Both the position numbers and the translations under genes were made by a program. A stretch of DNA of 64,000 nucleotides. Source: Megaleporinus macrocephalus. Lineage: Eukaryota > Chordata > Actinopteri > Characiformes > Anostomidae. Shown piece by piece: positions 1 through 11,490 of the stretch (position 1 is its first letter; each line of letters begins with the position of its first letter). The notes under the pieces were generated by a model. That model was given only the letters and a program-made list of their open reading frames with translations, was not told the DNA's origin and did not search any database. The stretch lies in assembly GCA_021613375.1 (NCBI GenBank), contig CM038726.1, positions 9,990,253 to 10,054,252 on the forward strand, given 5' to 3'.

Positions 1-138
1 AGCCATTTGTGCTATAGTGGCTGAAGTGCACTAGACAGGTCATGAAATAACCGCTTCTAGACCCAAACGGTGTACACGTCCAACACGGAGCCAATCAGGA
101 TCCAGCGCTCCTCTCGCACTCTCTCTCTCCTCCACTCC
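1..138 (-). other. klhl13: klhl13 3' UTR start (partial)
   Basis: This sequence lies directly downstream of the klhl13 stop codon on the minus strand, so it should be the beginning of the 3' untranslated region. No AATAAA or ATTAAA signal is visible on the minus strand here, so the poly(A) site is expected beyond the left edge. The assignment rests on position only. Confidence 0.6.
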
Positions 139-632
139 TCAGGGGGCGGACAGGGGGCTCTCTCGACTGGGCGAGCCGGCGAGCGAGAGGTCGTCCGGAG
201 GGAAGACGGTGAGCGTGCACGCCCGGATCCCGCCCAGCGACTCCGGCAGGTCGAACACTTTGTGCCACTCGTCCTTGTCCGGGTCGTACTTCTGCACGAT
301 CTCCACCATGCAGCGGTTGTTCCACGAGTAGCCGCCCACCACGTAGATCTTGTTCTCGAAGACGGCCACGCCCACATCGCTCTGGCCGCGCAGCATGGCC
401 GCGATGGGCGTCCACATGTCCAGCGCTGGGCTGTAGTACTCGCAGCTCAGCACGTCGTCGTAGTCGCTCGTGCCCCGGAAGTGGTTCCCGCCGATCACGT
501 AGAGCCGGTCGCCCACCGTGCACATGCAGTGCAGCCCCCGCACCGTCGTCATGGCTGCCTTCTGCGTCCACTTGTCCGCGTCGGGGTCGAAGCACATCAG
601 CTCCTTCTGGAAGGTGTCGTGGGTGATGCCAC
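139..632 (-). CDS. klhl13: klhl13 terminal coding exon: Kelch repeats 4-6 and C-terminus
   Basis: The exon begins after the acceptor CCCTGCAG. Its first two bases complete the glycine codon split with the preceding exon (G|GT), and it ends at TGA (139-141). It encodes residues 462-624. Visible Kelch features are LYVIGGNH (Gly-Gly 508-509), IYVVGGYS (560-561), the blade sequences [14 protein letters not shown] and [11 protein letters not shown], and the tail ending [11 protein letters not shown]. The propeller it completes is the substrate-binding face of the CUL3 adaptor. The segment DDLSLAG just before the conserved tail is where KLHL9 and KLHL13 vary most. The exon has no internal stop and high GC. 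Confidence 0.97.
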
Positions 633-712
633 CTGCAGGGCCAAGCGGGACATGATCAGATTAGATACATGCAGCTCTCGGGCTAAATGACAATTACTGT
701 AATTAAACCTTC

Positions 713-713
<1 letters not shown>

Positions 714-769
<56 letters not shown>
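714..769. repeat. (TTA)n microsatellite
   Basis: About 18 uninterrupted TTA triplets lie 80 bp inside the intron from the terminal exon. This is a likely length-polymorphic marker. Confidence 0.97.
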
Positions 770-1949
770 GCTCTACATGTTGCTCCACTATTACATTGTG
801 TCATATATACAAAACGTATTTACTTAAGTCATGTTTTTATCTCAGTAGCTAAATCTGCCACTGTATTACTGTATTATGAGAGAGGTGATATATATATATA
901 TATGTATTATATAGCTATCTCTAACAGCAGCATTATTATTAGGACAGTAAACACTTTATTAAGACACTATTTCAATCAACAGAGCACGAAACAATCACCT
1001 ACATTAACATCTGATTGAAATAGAAGTGGCAATGCTACAATACTTACATTAATATAATATGCACACTTATTAAAACATGTTACTAAATAAATATTTTGCT
1101 CTATACTTCTTACAACACAAATTCTTCTAACATGTTTCACTTACTTGTGGGTATTTATTTTTATTTGTGGGGGTATTTTTATCACCTGACCAATACAAAT
1201 GTTCTACACCATCACAACAACTATCCACAAAAATTACAGTGATCAGCTCACACTTATGTAGTATATATGGCACATTATTAACTAATAATTCAAATACAGC
1301 TTTCATAAAACAGATCTCTAATGACTAATACTAATACAAGTCATGGTGGATAAACTACTTTGGGCCTAAACAACAAATAAAATCATGTAAAGTCTTGAGC
1401 AATTTTGGAAAATTAAAAAAAAAGAAACTCCTGACTCCTGCAGAACATTGTGAAGTATCTCCATCTCTGCCCCTTTCTCTTCTCTCTCTCTCTCTCTCTC
1501 TCTACTCCCTGTGCTTAGTTTGCGCCACCTCACCTCCCTAGTATATTTAGCCTGTGGGGCAGAGTCAGCAGATTCTAACACGCCTTCCGTTCCTTCTTGA
1601 CTAAAAAAAAAACAAAAACAGATACTGAGATAAATGCAACATCAGCCTCATCCTATTTTCTTTACTGTGACATGCGTGCAAATATACTTCTATTATCCCG
1701 TATCTATTTTTACTCTGCCCGTCAACCATCACTTCATATCTAGCACAGCGTTTCAACTCAGCTCTTTCGGTAGAAGCTGGCGGTAAACGTTGCCTTGGTT
1801 TCCATGGTTCAGGATGCTGTGACGTCCTGAATCAGCCTCATGACCTGGCGACATTTTAATGGGGTTTAATGAAGCCCCAGTATGTCTTTCGTAATGCATT
1901 ATCTATTTTTCTAGCTGGGGCTGACTTTATATCTCCAAGGCAACTAAGA

Positions 1950-2416
1950 TGCTTTCTGTGGAATTTGCATGTTCTCCCCGTGTCAGTGTGTGCTTCTCTG
2001 GGTGCTACGGTTTTCTCCCCACAGTCTAAATACACACAGTCAGGTGAACTGGAGACACTACCTAGGTGCCAGTAAGAGTGTGTGTAAGTGAGTGTGTGTG
2101 TCTGTACAGGGTGTACTGGGTTTTCCGCTCCAGCAGCCCCCACGACCAAGAAGGCTAAGTGGTTTAGATGAGTGGAGCAAGTAGAACATAGAACTACGAT
2201 TAGCCACATGTGTTTGGCACACAGCGGAATTTGACCTCCGCATTTAACCCATCCGTGCAGTGAAACACTCACATATACACACACTAGTGAACACACTAGG
2301 AGGCGGTGAGCACACGTGCCCTTGCTCAAGGGCACTACAGTCATGACTTGCTGGTCCCGGGGATCGAACCAGCGACCTTCCGGTCACAAGACCCGATCCC
2401 TAACCTTCAGGCCACG
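1950..2416 (-). mobile_element. tRNA-derived SINE head joined to a dispersed-repeat body
   Basis: Read on the minus strand, 2416 to about 2210 begins with a tRNA-like head. It contains GGTTCGATCCC, a near-perfect polymerase III B box, then GGGACCAGCA and the phrase CCTTGAGCAAGG, which recurs in other copies here (29856, 32863, 33145, 41690). Further on, to 1950, the body carries GGGGAGAACATGCAAATTCC, a phrase widespread in fish dispersed repeats. Whether head and body form one element or two adjacent insertions cannot be settled here. Confidence 0.7.
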
Positions 2417-2460
2417 AGTCTGCGTGAGTGAGTGAGTGAGTGAGTACTGTGTATATAAAC

Positions 2461-3032
2461 ACAACACCAACATCACCACCAACACCCCACACCTCCACCA
2501 CCACCAACGCCCCACACCTCCACCAACACCACCAACACCATAAACGCCCCACACCTCCACCAACACCACCCCCACCACCATCACCAATACCACCACCCCC
2601 AACACCCCACACCTCCACCACCACCACCAACGCCCCACACCTCCACCAACACCTCACACCACCAACACCCCACACCTCCACCACCCCACACTACCACCAA
2701 CACCACCACCACCAACACCACCAACAGCAACAACACCCCAAACCACCACCAACACCCCACACCTCCACCACCACCAACGCCCCACACCTCCACCAACACC
2801 ACCAACACCATCAACGCCCCACACCTCCACCAACACCACCCCCACCACCATCACCAATACCACCACCCCCAACACCCCACACCTCCACCACCACCACCAA
2901 CGCCCCACACCTCCACCAACACCTCACACCACCAACACCCCACACCTCCACCACCCCACACTACCACCAACACCACCACCACCAACAGCAACAACACCCC
3001 AAACCACCACCAACACCCCACACCACCAACAC
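2461..3032. repeat. CACC-rich minisatellite with a 270-bp higher-order duplication
   Basis: The array is built from words such as CACCAACACCCCACACCTCC. A block beginning about 2541 recurs almost exactly about 270 bp later (2811), so a higher-order duplication overlies the short unit. The plus strand is almost free of G. Reading frames are open on both strands only because of composition. Confidence 0.93.
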
Positions 3033-3329
3033 CTGACTGTGTTTCTCACTCATATGAAGGTACAAACACACCACATCACCAGAGACATATACATATACAC
3101 ATCCTTACACAGTACTGAGAGAGAGGAAAAAGAGAGAGAGAGAGAAAAAAACAGGACATGTCTACAGGGAGGGCTGAAAATAAAGAGCAGAAATATCCCA
3201 TAAGGCTTTTGGGCATCTGCCAAAAAGCCCCGCCCCATCTCCCAGTCCCTCTCCATCTCCCGTTCTTTCTCTCTCCTGTTTTCTCTCTTTCGCCACCTCA
3301 ACCCTCCCATTCCATCTAGCTGGCCAGCG

Positions 3330-3665
3330 AGGGGAAGGTGGGGGGAGAGAACGAGAAAGGAGAGACGAGAGAAAAGCAAGCAAAAAGGAGAGACAGGGAC
3401 AGAGAGGAAAGGAAGGAAGAGATAACAGGAAAGAGAAGAAGGAAGACAGACAGAGGAGACAGGCCAAGAGGGAAATTATGTAGAAAAGAGAGAAAGAAGA
3501 AGGAGAGACGAGAAGGGCAGAGGGAGGAGTGCGAGAGAGCAAAAGCAAGAAAGAGAAAGCCAGAGACAGAGGGAGAGAAAGAGAGAAAGCAAGTAAAAGA
3601 GAGAGCGAGCGAGAGAGAGTAAGGGAAAGAAGTAGAGAGAGCAGCGCAAAAGTGAAAGATCAGCA
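3330..3665. repeat. polypurine (GA-rich) tract, about 335 bp
   Basis: The plus strand is almost entirely A and G (AGAGA, GGAAG, GAAAG words) without a fixed period. A tract this long and strand-asymmetric can adopt triplex (H-DNA) structure. It produces spurious Arg/Glu/Lys-rich and Ser/Leu-rich open frames. Confidence 0.9.
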
Positions 3666-4124
3666 AGTCCTAAAAATACTCCACAGTGATGGAGAGCGAC
3701 GCAAGACAAGTGTTAGAATAAGTGCTCGTGTGAGTGTGCGAGAGTGTGTGTGTGAGAGAAAGTGCGTGCATCAGCGCTGAAACGAGCGTGCGAGTGTGTC
3801 AGAGAGAGTGCGTGGGTGTGAATGAATGGAGCGAGCAGACGGGTAAGAGCAGCTAAATAAAAACAGTCTGAATGAAGAGCTGAGAGGAGAACATCTCGTC
3901 CTCACAGACCTGCTCCCTTACTCATTACCCTGCAACAACAGCGGGAGTCCTGCAGCCCACCTGCTGATCCCCCCGTATCAGACCTGCTGTATCAGGAGTG
4001 ATCAACATCTGATAATCAATAACAGCCTCACTGATATGATCAATACTCTCATATACATACACAAACACTGTGTAAGCTCATTCCTAGCAGCTCCTCCGCG
4101 TATCTACAGTTCACCCTCAGCTCT

Positions 4125-4262
4125 ACGTCCCACTGTTCTTCAGTGACCAGGACCCCCACAGGACCACCACAGAGCAGGTCCTATTAGAGAGGTGGATCAT
4201 TCTCAGCACTGCAGTGACACTGACATGGCGGTGGTGTGTTAGGAGTGTATCAGGGACTGCCT
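4125..4262 (-). repeat. dispersed repeat fragment (GCACTGCAGTGACACTGACA family)
   Basis: This segment is the reverse complement of part of 47935-48122. Shared words include CAGTGTCACTGCAGTG and CCTGTGGGGGTCCTG. It is a high-copy fish repeat. I recognise the sequence type but cannot name the family with certainty. Confidence 0.7.
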
Positions 4263-4886
4263 ACACAGAAAAGCCCACCGAGATGACCCCAGCGTTCCCA
4301 CTGCTGCCTGGCGTTCTACCTCGTGACTATGAGAACAGTCATCGTGACTACACCAAAACCGTTTGATCCACCGGCCGGTAGCGCTTACACACCTCCCACG
4401 TACTCCACACTGTTCACCCTCAGTCTGGCACGGTCTCGCTTTACCTCTCTCACTCTCAACTTTGTTATCTACTCCACACAAGCCAGCTCGTGCTTCCAGA
4501 TACCAACAGATACCAACCTCTCTCTCTCTCTCTCTTTCACACATCACTCCATTCCTATCCTCCCTGTCGCCACCTCCCTCCTTCAGTGTGAGCACTAGCG
4601 TGTGTGATGCTGAAACTAGGCCTCTTCTGCATAATGCAGGATTTGAGTTGCAATCCTATAAACAGAACAAGTGATGGAAACATTCCTACCGCCAGCGGAT
4701 TAATGCCCCGTGTGTTGGGCTGTGCTTGTGTTCAGCACCGTGTGAGGACTGTGTGTGTGCTAGTTTATAATAGGACAACGCGGAGAGACTGTCAAGCATG
4801 CCGTCAGAAAACCGGCTTCAAGAGGTGCTGAGCAGATCGTATGTGTTTTATGAGTTAATTATAAAATAAAAAGTAAAAATAAAATT

Positions 4887-5353
4887 AATGTTCTTGTTTT
4901 CAATGGAGTATCTTCTTCCTTAACACAACAATGGACTGATGGGTCTCTAAAGAAAGTTGTTTCTTTCTGGTCATTGTGAGTCGGTCAGCAAGTCATCAAC
5001 TGCTGATGCTTCAGATACTAAACTAAACCTAGAATGTTGTTCCCTTTTATACTCACTTATTAGTAGAATGTTTTTCAGCTGTGCATCACAATTGAGCAAG
5101 AGTGTCTTAACAACCAATTAGCCCAATAACATCCTTAACTTGGATTGGTGGTCGTACCAGGAGATTTAGACAGAGGACTGAGAATTACTGATAATAGGAC
5201 TATATGCAAAATAAGCCTCTATACAAAAATAGACTTTAATACAAACATTTTTATTCTTTAAAAGTCATCTGATACACTTATATTAATAGTAAAATGGACA
5301 ATATTGTTTGTGAATTGCATGAAAATTGCATGAAATGAAATTCTAAAGTGATC
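4887..5353 (-). mobile_element. Tc1-like miniature element, copy with both tips lost
   Basis: The segment is the reverse complement of nearly all of the intact element at 60494-61012, including the putative ATGACCAGAAAGAAACAA start. The outer about 20 bp of each terminal inverted repeat is missing. An AT-rich patch lies near 5220-5300. It is non-autonomous. Confidence 0.85.
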
Positions 5354-5401
5354 ATAAATATATATATATATACACACTATATATATATATATATATATAT
5401 A

Positions 5402-5744
5402 TTAGTGGCACTTACACACAGTATCAGTATCGGCAATAGAGAACGTGAATACCATGAAGCTTATTGACCAAATGGCTGCACGTGTCTCTGCATTGTAGCA
5501 ATTTTTTTTTCATGTCTCGGAAACTTTTTAATGTGCAGTTACTTAACCAGTAAATGTTGTTCTTTCAAGGTTATTATATCTCTTTCAGGATAAGACAAAA
5601 AATCCAACATATAAAAACTGGAACACTATAAATATCAGGATTTATAGCCATATATGGAGCATTTAACTCTGTATCGGTAACGGCAGATACCTGAAAAGCT
5701 GGTATCGGTATTGGTAAAGAAAAAGTGGTATCGGTGCATCCCTA
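5402..5744 (+). mobile_element. hAT-type miniature element (GCACCGATA family), left tip lost
   Basis: It matches the intact copy at 14700-15094 through the words ACTTACACACAGTATC, CCATGAAGCTTATTGAC and the right tip ATCGGTGCATCCCTA. The left terminal repeat has been replaced by a TA run (5366-5402). Confidence 0.85.
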
Positions 5745-5792
5745 ATATATTATATATATTTACATATATATATAAAACACACACACACAACA

Positions 5793-6176
5793 CAGGGTGA
5801 GTCAAAAGTCTCAGGACATACTCTTAATTCAGAAGCGAAAGGGAAGATGACGTATCTGAATACCCCAGCAATGGTCCCCGTCATGAACTTGGTCACCATC
5901 TTCAAAGCTGCCATATTGGATCACGGAAAAGTTGTTCCAATGGGAAGGTGGTAAGACCAGAACTATCTCAGACATCTCAGACATGATCATATTTGTAATA
6001 TCTTTTGTGTTTCAAATGTTCTCACAAGAGTTGCAACAAGAACCACATTGAACAACATGTTCAGTGCGCTGTCCCTGGTTCTGAACACAGATCTGAAGGT
6101 GCGGTTCAGCACCAGGGACAGCACCCCGAACACGTTGATCAATAAAAGGGTGTCCTGAGACCTTTGACTCACCCTG
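5793..6176 (+). mobile_element. miniature inverted-repeat element of the fold-back family, copy 1
   Basis: Terminal inverted repeats CAGGGTGAGTCAAAAGTCTC at the left and its near-perfect complement ending GACTCACCCTG at the right bound a 384-bp element. A second inverted repeat inside (CTGTCCCTGGTTCTGAAC against GTTCAGCACCAGGGACAG) is shared with the copy at 19430. No coding capacity is seen. Confidence 0.85.
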
Positions 6177-6186
6177 TAGAACAAAA

Positions 6187-6260
6187 ACATTCTTGACTTT
6201 TAATGTAAGTCAATGAGGCATTTCTATTGGTCCATTCATCATGAAATTCAGGACGTAGGG
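6187..6260 (+). repeat. dispersed repeat (AAGTCAATGG family)
   Basis: The words AATGTAAGTCAATG and TTTCTATTGGTCCATTC recur at 7040, 15245, 25165 (reverse), 40425 (reverse) and 59938. Several copies sit next to TA runs. The family was not identified. Confidence 0.6.
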
Positions 6261-6988
6261 AAGCAGCTGTGGTGTTCAAATAACACAGCAAAATTAAAGC
6301 TGTCAAGATTTCTTTAGACATCGAGATATTATATATATATATCGAGAAATCATGGAATCCACTGTAACTCCATGTCTCATGGAAAACTACATTTCCCATT
6401 AATTCTTTGAATAACATTAAAGAGTTTGATGTGGTAAGCTAAGTTTCAAAACATCTCATTCACTCCACACAATTCGTGTTTACACATATCTGCCAACTCT
6501 GTGTCCAGCAGTTTGAAAGGGTTCCATTATGCTTTTCCAGTTCATCCCTCTGTTACAGGGTGATGTCATCTAAACCCTTACTGAACGCCTACTGACAAGC
6601 TTGACACAAACTTTCACACAGAGCTAAAAAAACAAACAAACAAAAAAAAAACAAACAAACAAAACTAACAACTCTGAAACGTCTTGCTCCAGGGTCTAGC
6701 TTGTTAAGGTGGATCAGATCTACCAACTAGTTCTGCCTGACTTTCAGGATCGGACTCTGGCTCAAACTGATGCAGCAGAACCGACACCGTAGTAAGAACA
6801 TCTGCAGCCGCGTGGGTGTGGATCTTGTCTTAACAGGAAGCAACTCTGGTGGTTGACTAATGAGAACAGAGTGGGTGAGCTGACCAATCAGAGCACACTG
6901 GGTTCATGGGGAGGGGGAGTTTAAAGACACAGGCATTTCAGATGGAGCGTGAATCTAGAGGTACAACATACTTGTCGTTGGACAGCGA

Positions 6989-6991
<3 letters not shown>

Positions 6992-7043
<52 letters not shown>

Positions 7044-7130
7044 CCTTCTCCACTTTCAATGTAAGTCAATGGAACCAGAATTTTACACAAGCTATTTTGG
7101 AGCATTTCTATTGGCCTGTTAGTCCTAACA
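6992..7130 (+). repeat. TA microsatellite plus AAGTCAATGG-family repeat
   Basis: A TA run of about 46 bp is followed by CTTTCAATGTAAGTCAATGG and TTGGAGCATTTCTATTGG, the same dispersed family as 6187 and 25165. The TA run may be an internal part of that element. Confidence 0.65.
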
Positions 7131-7236
7131 TGTTCACACAATGTAAACGGCCACTGGTGAGTTCAAATGATGTAAAAACTTAAAATCAACAAAAATGGAG
7201 AGACATGGTTTTCATTAGACAGCAAAGATACATTAT

Positions 7237-7350
<114 letters not shown>

Positions 7351-8179
7351 TAAGATGCTTAATGTTTATACTGAGGAAGCATTAACAATTTTAAGCGAAA
7401 TTCTATTCAGTCTGTGAGGAAACGCTCAGCGTGCTTATTAGTGTTAGAAGTGTTTAGTAAAACTGAAATACCTCCCACTGTCTGAGCCTCACAGCTCCAG
7501 GTGTTATGGATGTGTGTGTGAAAGGAGTGTGAGATTTAACACATTCCTCACTCTCTTCCTGTGAGCATCACACACACGTAAACTATGAGAACTCAACCTC
7601 CAGCCTAAACATAGCTTTGGCACACACTCCCTCCTTGTATCTCACAGGGAACAGAGAGGCAGCTCCAGAAACTCCTGTCAGGTGTTTACTCACTTCAGGA
7701 CTAAAGGAAAAGTCCAACCAGGCAACGATCTGGTTCAGGAGGAACGATACATACGCAGCGCTTCATTCGTTCACCCTTCTGTCAGAACAGTCCTCACGAA
7801 GAAGCTAATCGTTGTTCAGGACACATTATCACAGAGGAGATAAGATATAAAACAATGCAAACACTCGCCTGGTAGACCACCAAAACTGGCCCCCTCAGAT
7901 AACCAGCACTTAATGAGAGAGGAGAAACCCAGGCTTCTCTTTTACTTCAGATCTGAAAATATCTACAGATGTTTCTGTCTATCCTTCCACTGTGAGAGGA
8001 CACCTCTACGCTAACCTCTGGAAGGTGTAGCTGTTAAAGGAGCTCCTGCTGGGAGAAGACGGTCCTCTGACTGTGAGAAACAAACTCCTGATAGGAGCGG
8101 AGGCTGTAATGAAGGTGTGGAGTTGATGCTATCTGAAACGTATGCATGTTTCCGCACTAGAGAAGTTTCTGCTACACTA

Positions 8180-8870
8180 AAAGCTCCTCCCAGCACAAGC
8201 CAAGCTCCTCCCAGCACAAGCCAAGCTCTTCCCAGCACAAGCAAAGCTCCTCCTTGCACAAACCAAACACCTCCTAGCACAAGCAAAATTCCTTCTAGTA
8301 ACATCAAAACCTTTCCTAGTACCATCAAAACTCCTTTCAGTACCATCAAAACTTTATCTAGTACCATCAAAACTCCTCCCAGTACCATCAAAACTCCTCC
8401 CAGTACCATCAAAACTTCTCCTAGTACCATCAAAACTTCTCCTAGTACCATCAAAACTCCTCCTAGTACCATCAAAACTCCTACTAGTACCATCAAAACT
8501 TCTCCTAGCACCATCACAACTCCTCCTAGCACCATCAAAACTTCTAGTACAAGCAAAGCTCCTCCCAGCACAAGCCAAACTCCTCCTAGTACAAGCAAAA
8601 CTCCTCCCAGTACAATCAAAATTTTCCTAGTACCATCAAAACTCCTCCCAGTACCATCAAAACTTCTCCCAGTACCATTAAAACTTCTCCCAGTACCATC
8701 AAAACTTCTCCTAGTACCATCAAAACTCCTCCCAGTACCATCAAAACTTCTCCTAGTACCATCAAAACTCCTCCCAGTACCATCAAAACTTCTCCCAGTG
8801 CCATTAAAACTTCTCCCAGTACCATTAAAACTTCTCCCAGTACCATCAAAACTTCTCCTAGTACCTGCAA
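8180..8870. repeat. 21-bp minisatellite, about 33 copies
   Basis: The unit reads ACTCCTCCCAGTACCATCAA with small variants (CTTCTCC, AGCACAAGC) at a 21-bp spacing. Because 21 is a multiple of three, open frames of 263 codons (plus) and 288 codons (minus) run through it. They are artefacts, with a 7-residue periodic translation and no known domain. The array lies in the last klhl13 intron. Confidence 0.95.
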
Positions 8871-9223
8871 ATTCCATCCAATCAAATTTCAGCCTGAGAC
8901 GTATTTGAGTAGTCTATATGTATGCGGCTAAAATCTCATCAGGATGCAGTTCAGACACTGAACACATGAAGTGATGGGGTGTAACCGGTGACGACACAGT
9001 AGTGTGTGTTCAGGCTTGATATGACTGTGATTGTGAGGTCAGGATTCTATATGGCCTGGAGTCGGTGTGTGACTGGATATGTTGGTCCTATTGCCGTGAT
9101 GATGCCGTGTGATTGCCTGATGATGTCACAGCTATCAATAGCTGCATTAACTGGGGTGCCTGGTAGCCAGTGCACAGCAAAACATGGTGGGTGATGAAGC
9201 GGTGGGCAAAGAGGGGAACGTAC

Positions 9224-9337
9224 CCGAGATGTACATGTAGCCTCCGTAAACTGTTCCAGCATGACCGTAGTGTGGTTCATTCATCTTCGCCACGTACGTC
9301 CACTCGTTCGTCCTCGGGTTATAGCACTCTACCGTCG
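9224..9337 (-). CDS. klhl13: klhl13 coding exon 6: Kelch repeat 3/4 junction
   Basis: This 114-bp exon begins after the acceptor TTTTCCACAG and ends before the donor GTACGT. Two bases complete a split alanine codon (residue 423) and one base is left for glycine 461. It encodes residues 424-460, including [18 protein letters not shown] and the strand MYIS preceding the Gly-Gly at 461-462. The phases match both neighbours exactly. Sequence and length fit the KLHL9/13 family closely. Confidence 0.96.
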
Positions 9338-9351
9338 CTGTGGAAAACATG

Positions 9352-9354
<3 letters not shown>

Positions 9355-9394
<40 letters not shown>

Positions 9395-9402
9395 GAGAGA
9401 GA
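9355..9402. repeat. (GA)n microsatellite beside exon 6
   Basis: A GA run starts 18 bp upstream (in gene orientation) of the exon 6 acceptor. On the transcript it reads as a CU-rich tract, so it forms part of an extended polypyrimidine tract. Confidence 0.9.
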
Positions 9403-9835
9403 TTAAGTGCCACCATAATTTCTCATCTTGGAACATGCACTACGGGACGGAGCTCTCTATATACACTGCTCCGTCTGAGAGCGAGAGAAAGACTGATGGA
9501 CAGATTAACACAATAAGGACAGCAGGCAATGGAAAGAAAACAATGGTACAAGAGTAAGAAAGATAAAGAGAAAGAAAGTAGGGAGAGGAAGAACAAGAGA
9601 TAAGGGAGGAGGAAAATGAAACAACGAGCTTTAGATGAAAGTAGGTCGAGTGAGAACACTGAAGAAGAGTGATGAAGAAAGCTGAAGAACGATGGCTTCA
9701 ATCAAGCACTGCCGGCGAATAAAGGATCCCTCCATCTGCTCAAGAGAGGAGGAGAGCAATCAAGATGCGATGACCACAGAGCCAATACTTCACCTCCCTC
9801 TTACACACTATAGGTCCTTTATCTTAAAACACTTT

Positions 9836-11490
9836 AAGATAAAGTGTTTAAGCGATTCATTTCCGGGTTGTAAAGACTCATTTGTGATTTACCGATTCGT
9901 CTGTCGACCGTAAAGACTCATTTGTGTTTTAGTGATTAGTCTGTCGACCGTAAAGACTCATCAGTGTTTTATTAATTAGTCTGTGGACCGTAAAGACTCA
10001 TTTGTGTTTTAGCGATTCATTCCCAGGTTGTAAAGACTCATTTGTGATTTACAGATTCGTCTGTGGGCCGTAAAGACTCATTTGTGTTTAAACGATTTGT
10101 CTGTGGGCCGTAAAGACTCATTTGTGTTTAAACGATTTGTCTGTGGGCCGTAAAGACTCATTTGTGTTTAAACGATTTGTCTGTGGGCCGTAAAGACTCA
10201 TTTGTGTTTAAACGATTTGTCTGTGGGCCGTAAAGACTCATTTGCGTTTCATTGTTTAGTCTGTCGACCGTAAAGACTCATTTGTGTTTTATTGATTAGT
10301 CTATCGACCGTAAAGACTCATTTGTGTTTTATCAATTAGTCTGTGGACCGTAAAGACTCATTTGTGTTTTAGCGATTCATTCCCGGGTTGTAAAGACTCA
10401 TTTGTGATTTACAGATTCGTCAGTGGACCGTAAAGACTCATTTGTGTTTAAACGATTTGTCTGTGGGCCGCAAAGACTCATTTGTGTTTTACTGATTCGT
10501 CTGTGGACCGTAAAGACTCATTTGTGTTTAAACGATTTGTCTGTGGGCCGTAAAGACTCATTTGTGTTTTACTGATTCGTCTGTGGACCGTAAAGACTCA
10601 TTTGTGTTTTACTGATTCGTCTGTGGACCGTAAAGACTCATTTGTGTTTAAACGATTTGTCTGTGGGCCGCAAAGACTCATTTGTGTTTTACTGATTCAC
10701 CAGTGGACCGTAAAGACTCATTTGTGTTTAAACGATTTGTCTGTGGGCCGCAAAGACTCATTTGTGTTTTACCGATTCGTCGGTGGATTGTAAAGATTAA
10801 TTTGTGTTCAAATGATTCGTTTGTGGGCAGTAAAGACTCATTTGTGTTTTAGCGATTCGCTCCAGGTTTGAAAAGACTCGCTGGTGTTTTAGTGATTCGT
10901 TCCCGGGTTGTAAAGACTCATTTGTCCTTTAATGATTCGCCAGCGGACCGTGAAGACTCATTTGTGTTTTAACGATTTGTCTGTGGGCCGCAAAGATTCA
11001 TTTGTGTTTTAACGATTCATCGTAAAGATTAATTTGTGTTTAAATGATTCGTTTGTGTGCGGTAAAGCCTCATTTGTGTTTTAGCGATTCGCTCCAGGTT
11101 TGTAAAGACTCATTGGTGTTTTAGTGATTTGTTCCCGGGTTGTAAAGACTCATTTGTGTTTTAATGATGCGTCTGTGGACCATAAAGACTCATTTGTGTT
11201 TTAACGATTTGTCTGTGGACCATAAAGACTCATTTGTGTTTTAACGATTTTTTTGAGGACCGTAAAGACTCATTTGTGTTTTAACGATTCTTTTGAGGAC
11301 CGTAAAGACTCATTTGTGTTTTAACAATTTGTCTGTGGACCGTAAAGACTCATTTGTGTTTTACCGATTTGTCTGTGGACCGTAAAGATTCATTTGTGTT
11401 TTAATGATTCATTTGCGGGCCATTAAGACTTTTAATGATTAGTTTCAGGGCCGTAAAGACTCATTTGTGACTTAATGATGCATTTGCAGA
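9836..11490. repeat. 40-bp minisatellite, about 41 copies
   Basis: The unit is a 40-bp spacing of GTAAAGACTCATTTGTGTTT followed by variants of AACGATTTGTCTGTGGGCC. Blocks of near-identical units (10060-10240) alternate with variant units, as expected from unequal exchange and local gene conversion. Confidence 0.96.

Noticed and set aside
2384..3036. Proline/histidine/threonine-rich 198-codon frame and Val/Gly/Trp-rich minus frames
   Set aside because: Translations of the CACC minisatellite, with no independent evidence.
8011..8908. Overlapping 288- and 263-codon frames on opposite strands
   Set aside because: Product of the 21-bp minisatellite, whose length is a multiple of three.
9836..11490. 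CRISPR-like regular repeats (also 43155-45775 and 50350-51712)
   Set aside because: Units are head-to-tail without unique spacers, the genome is a vertebrate and no cas genes exist. These are minisatellites.
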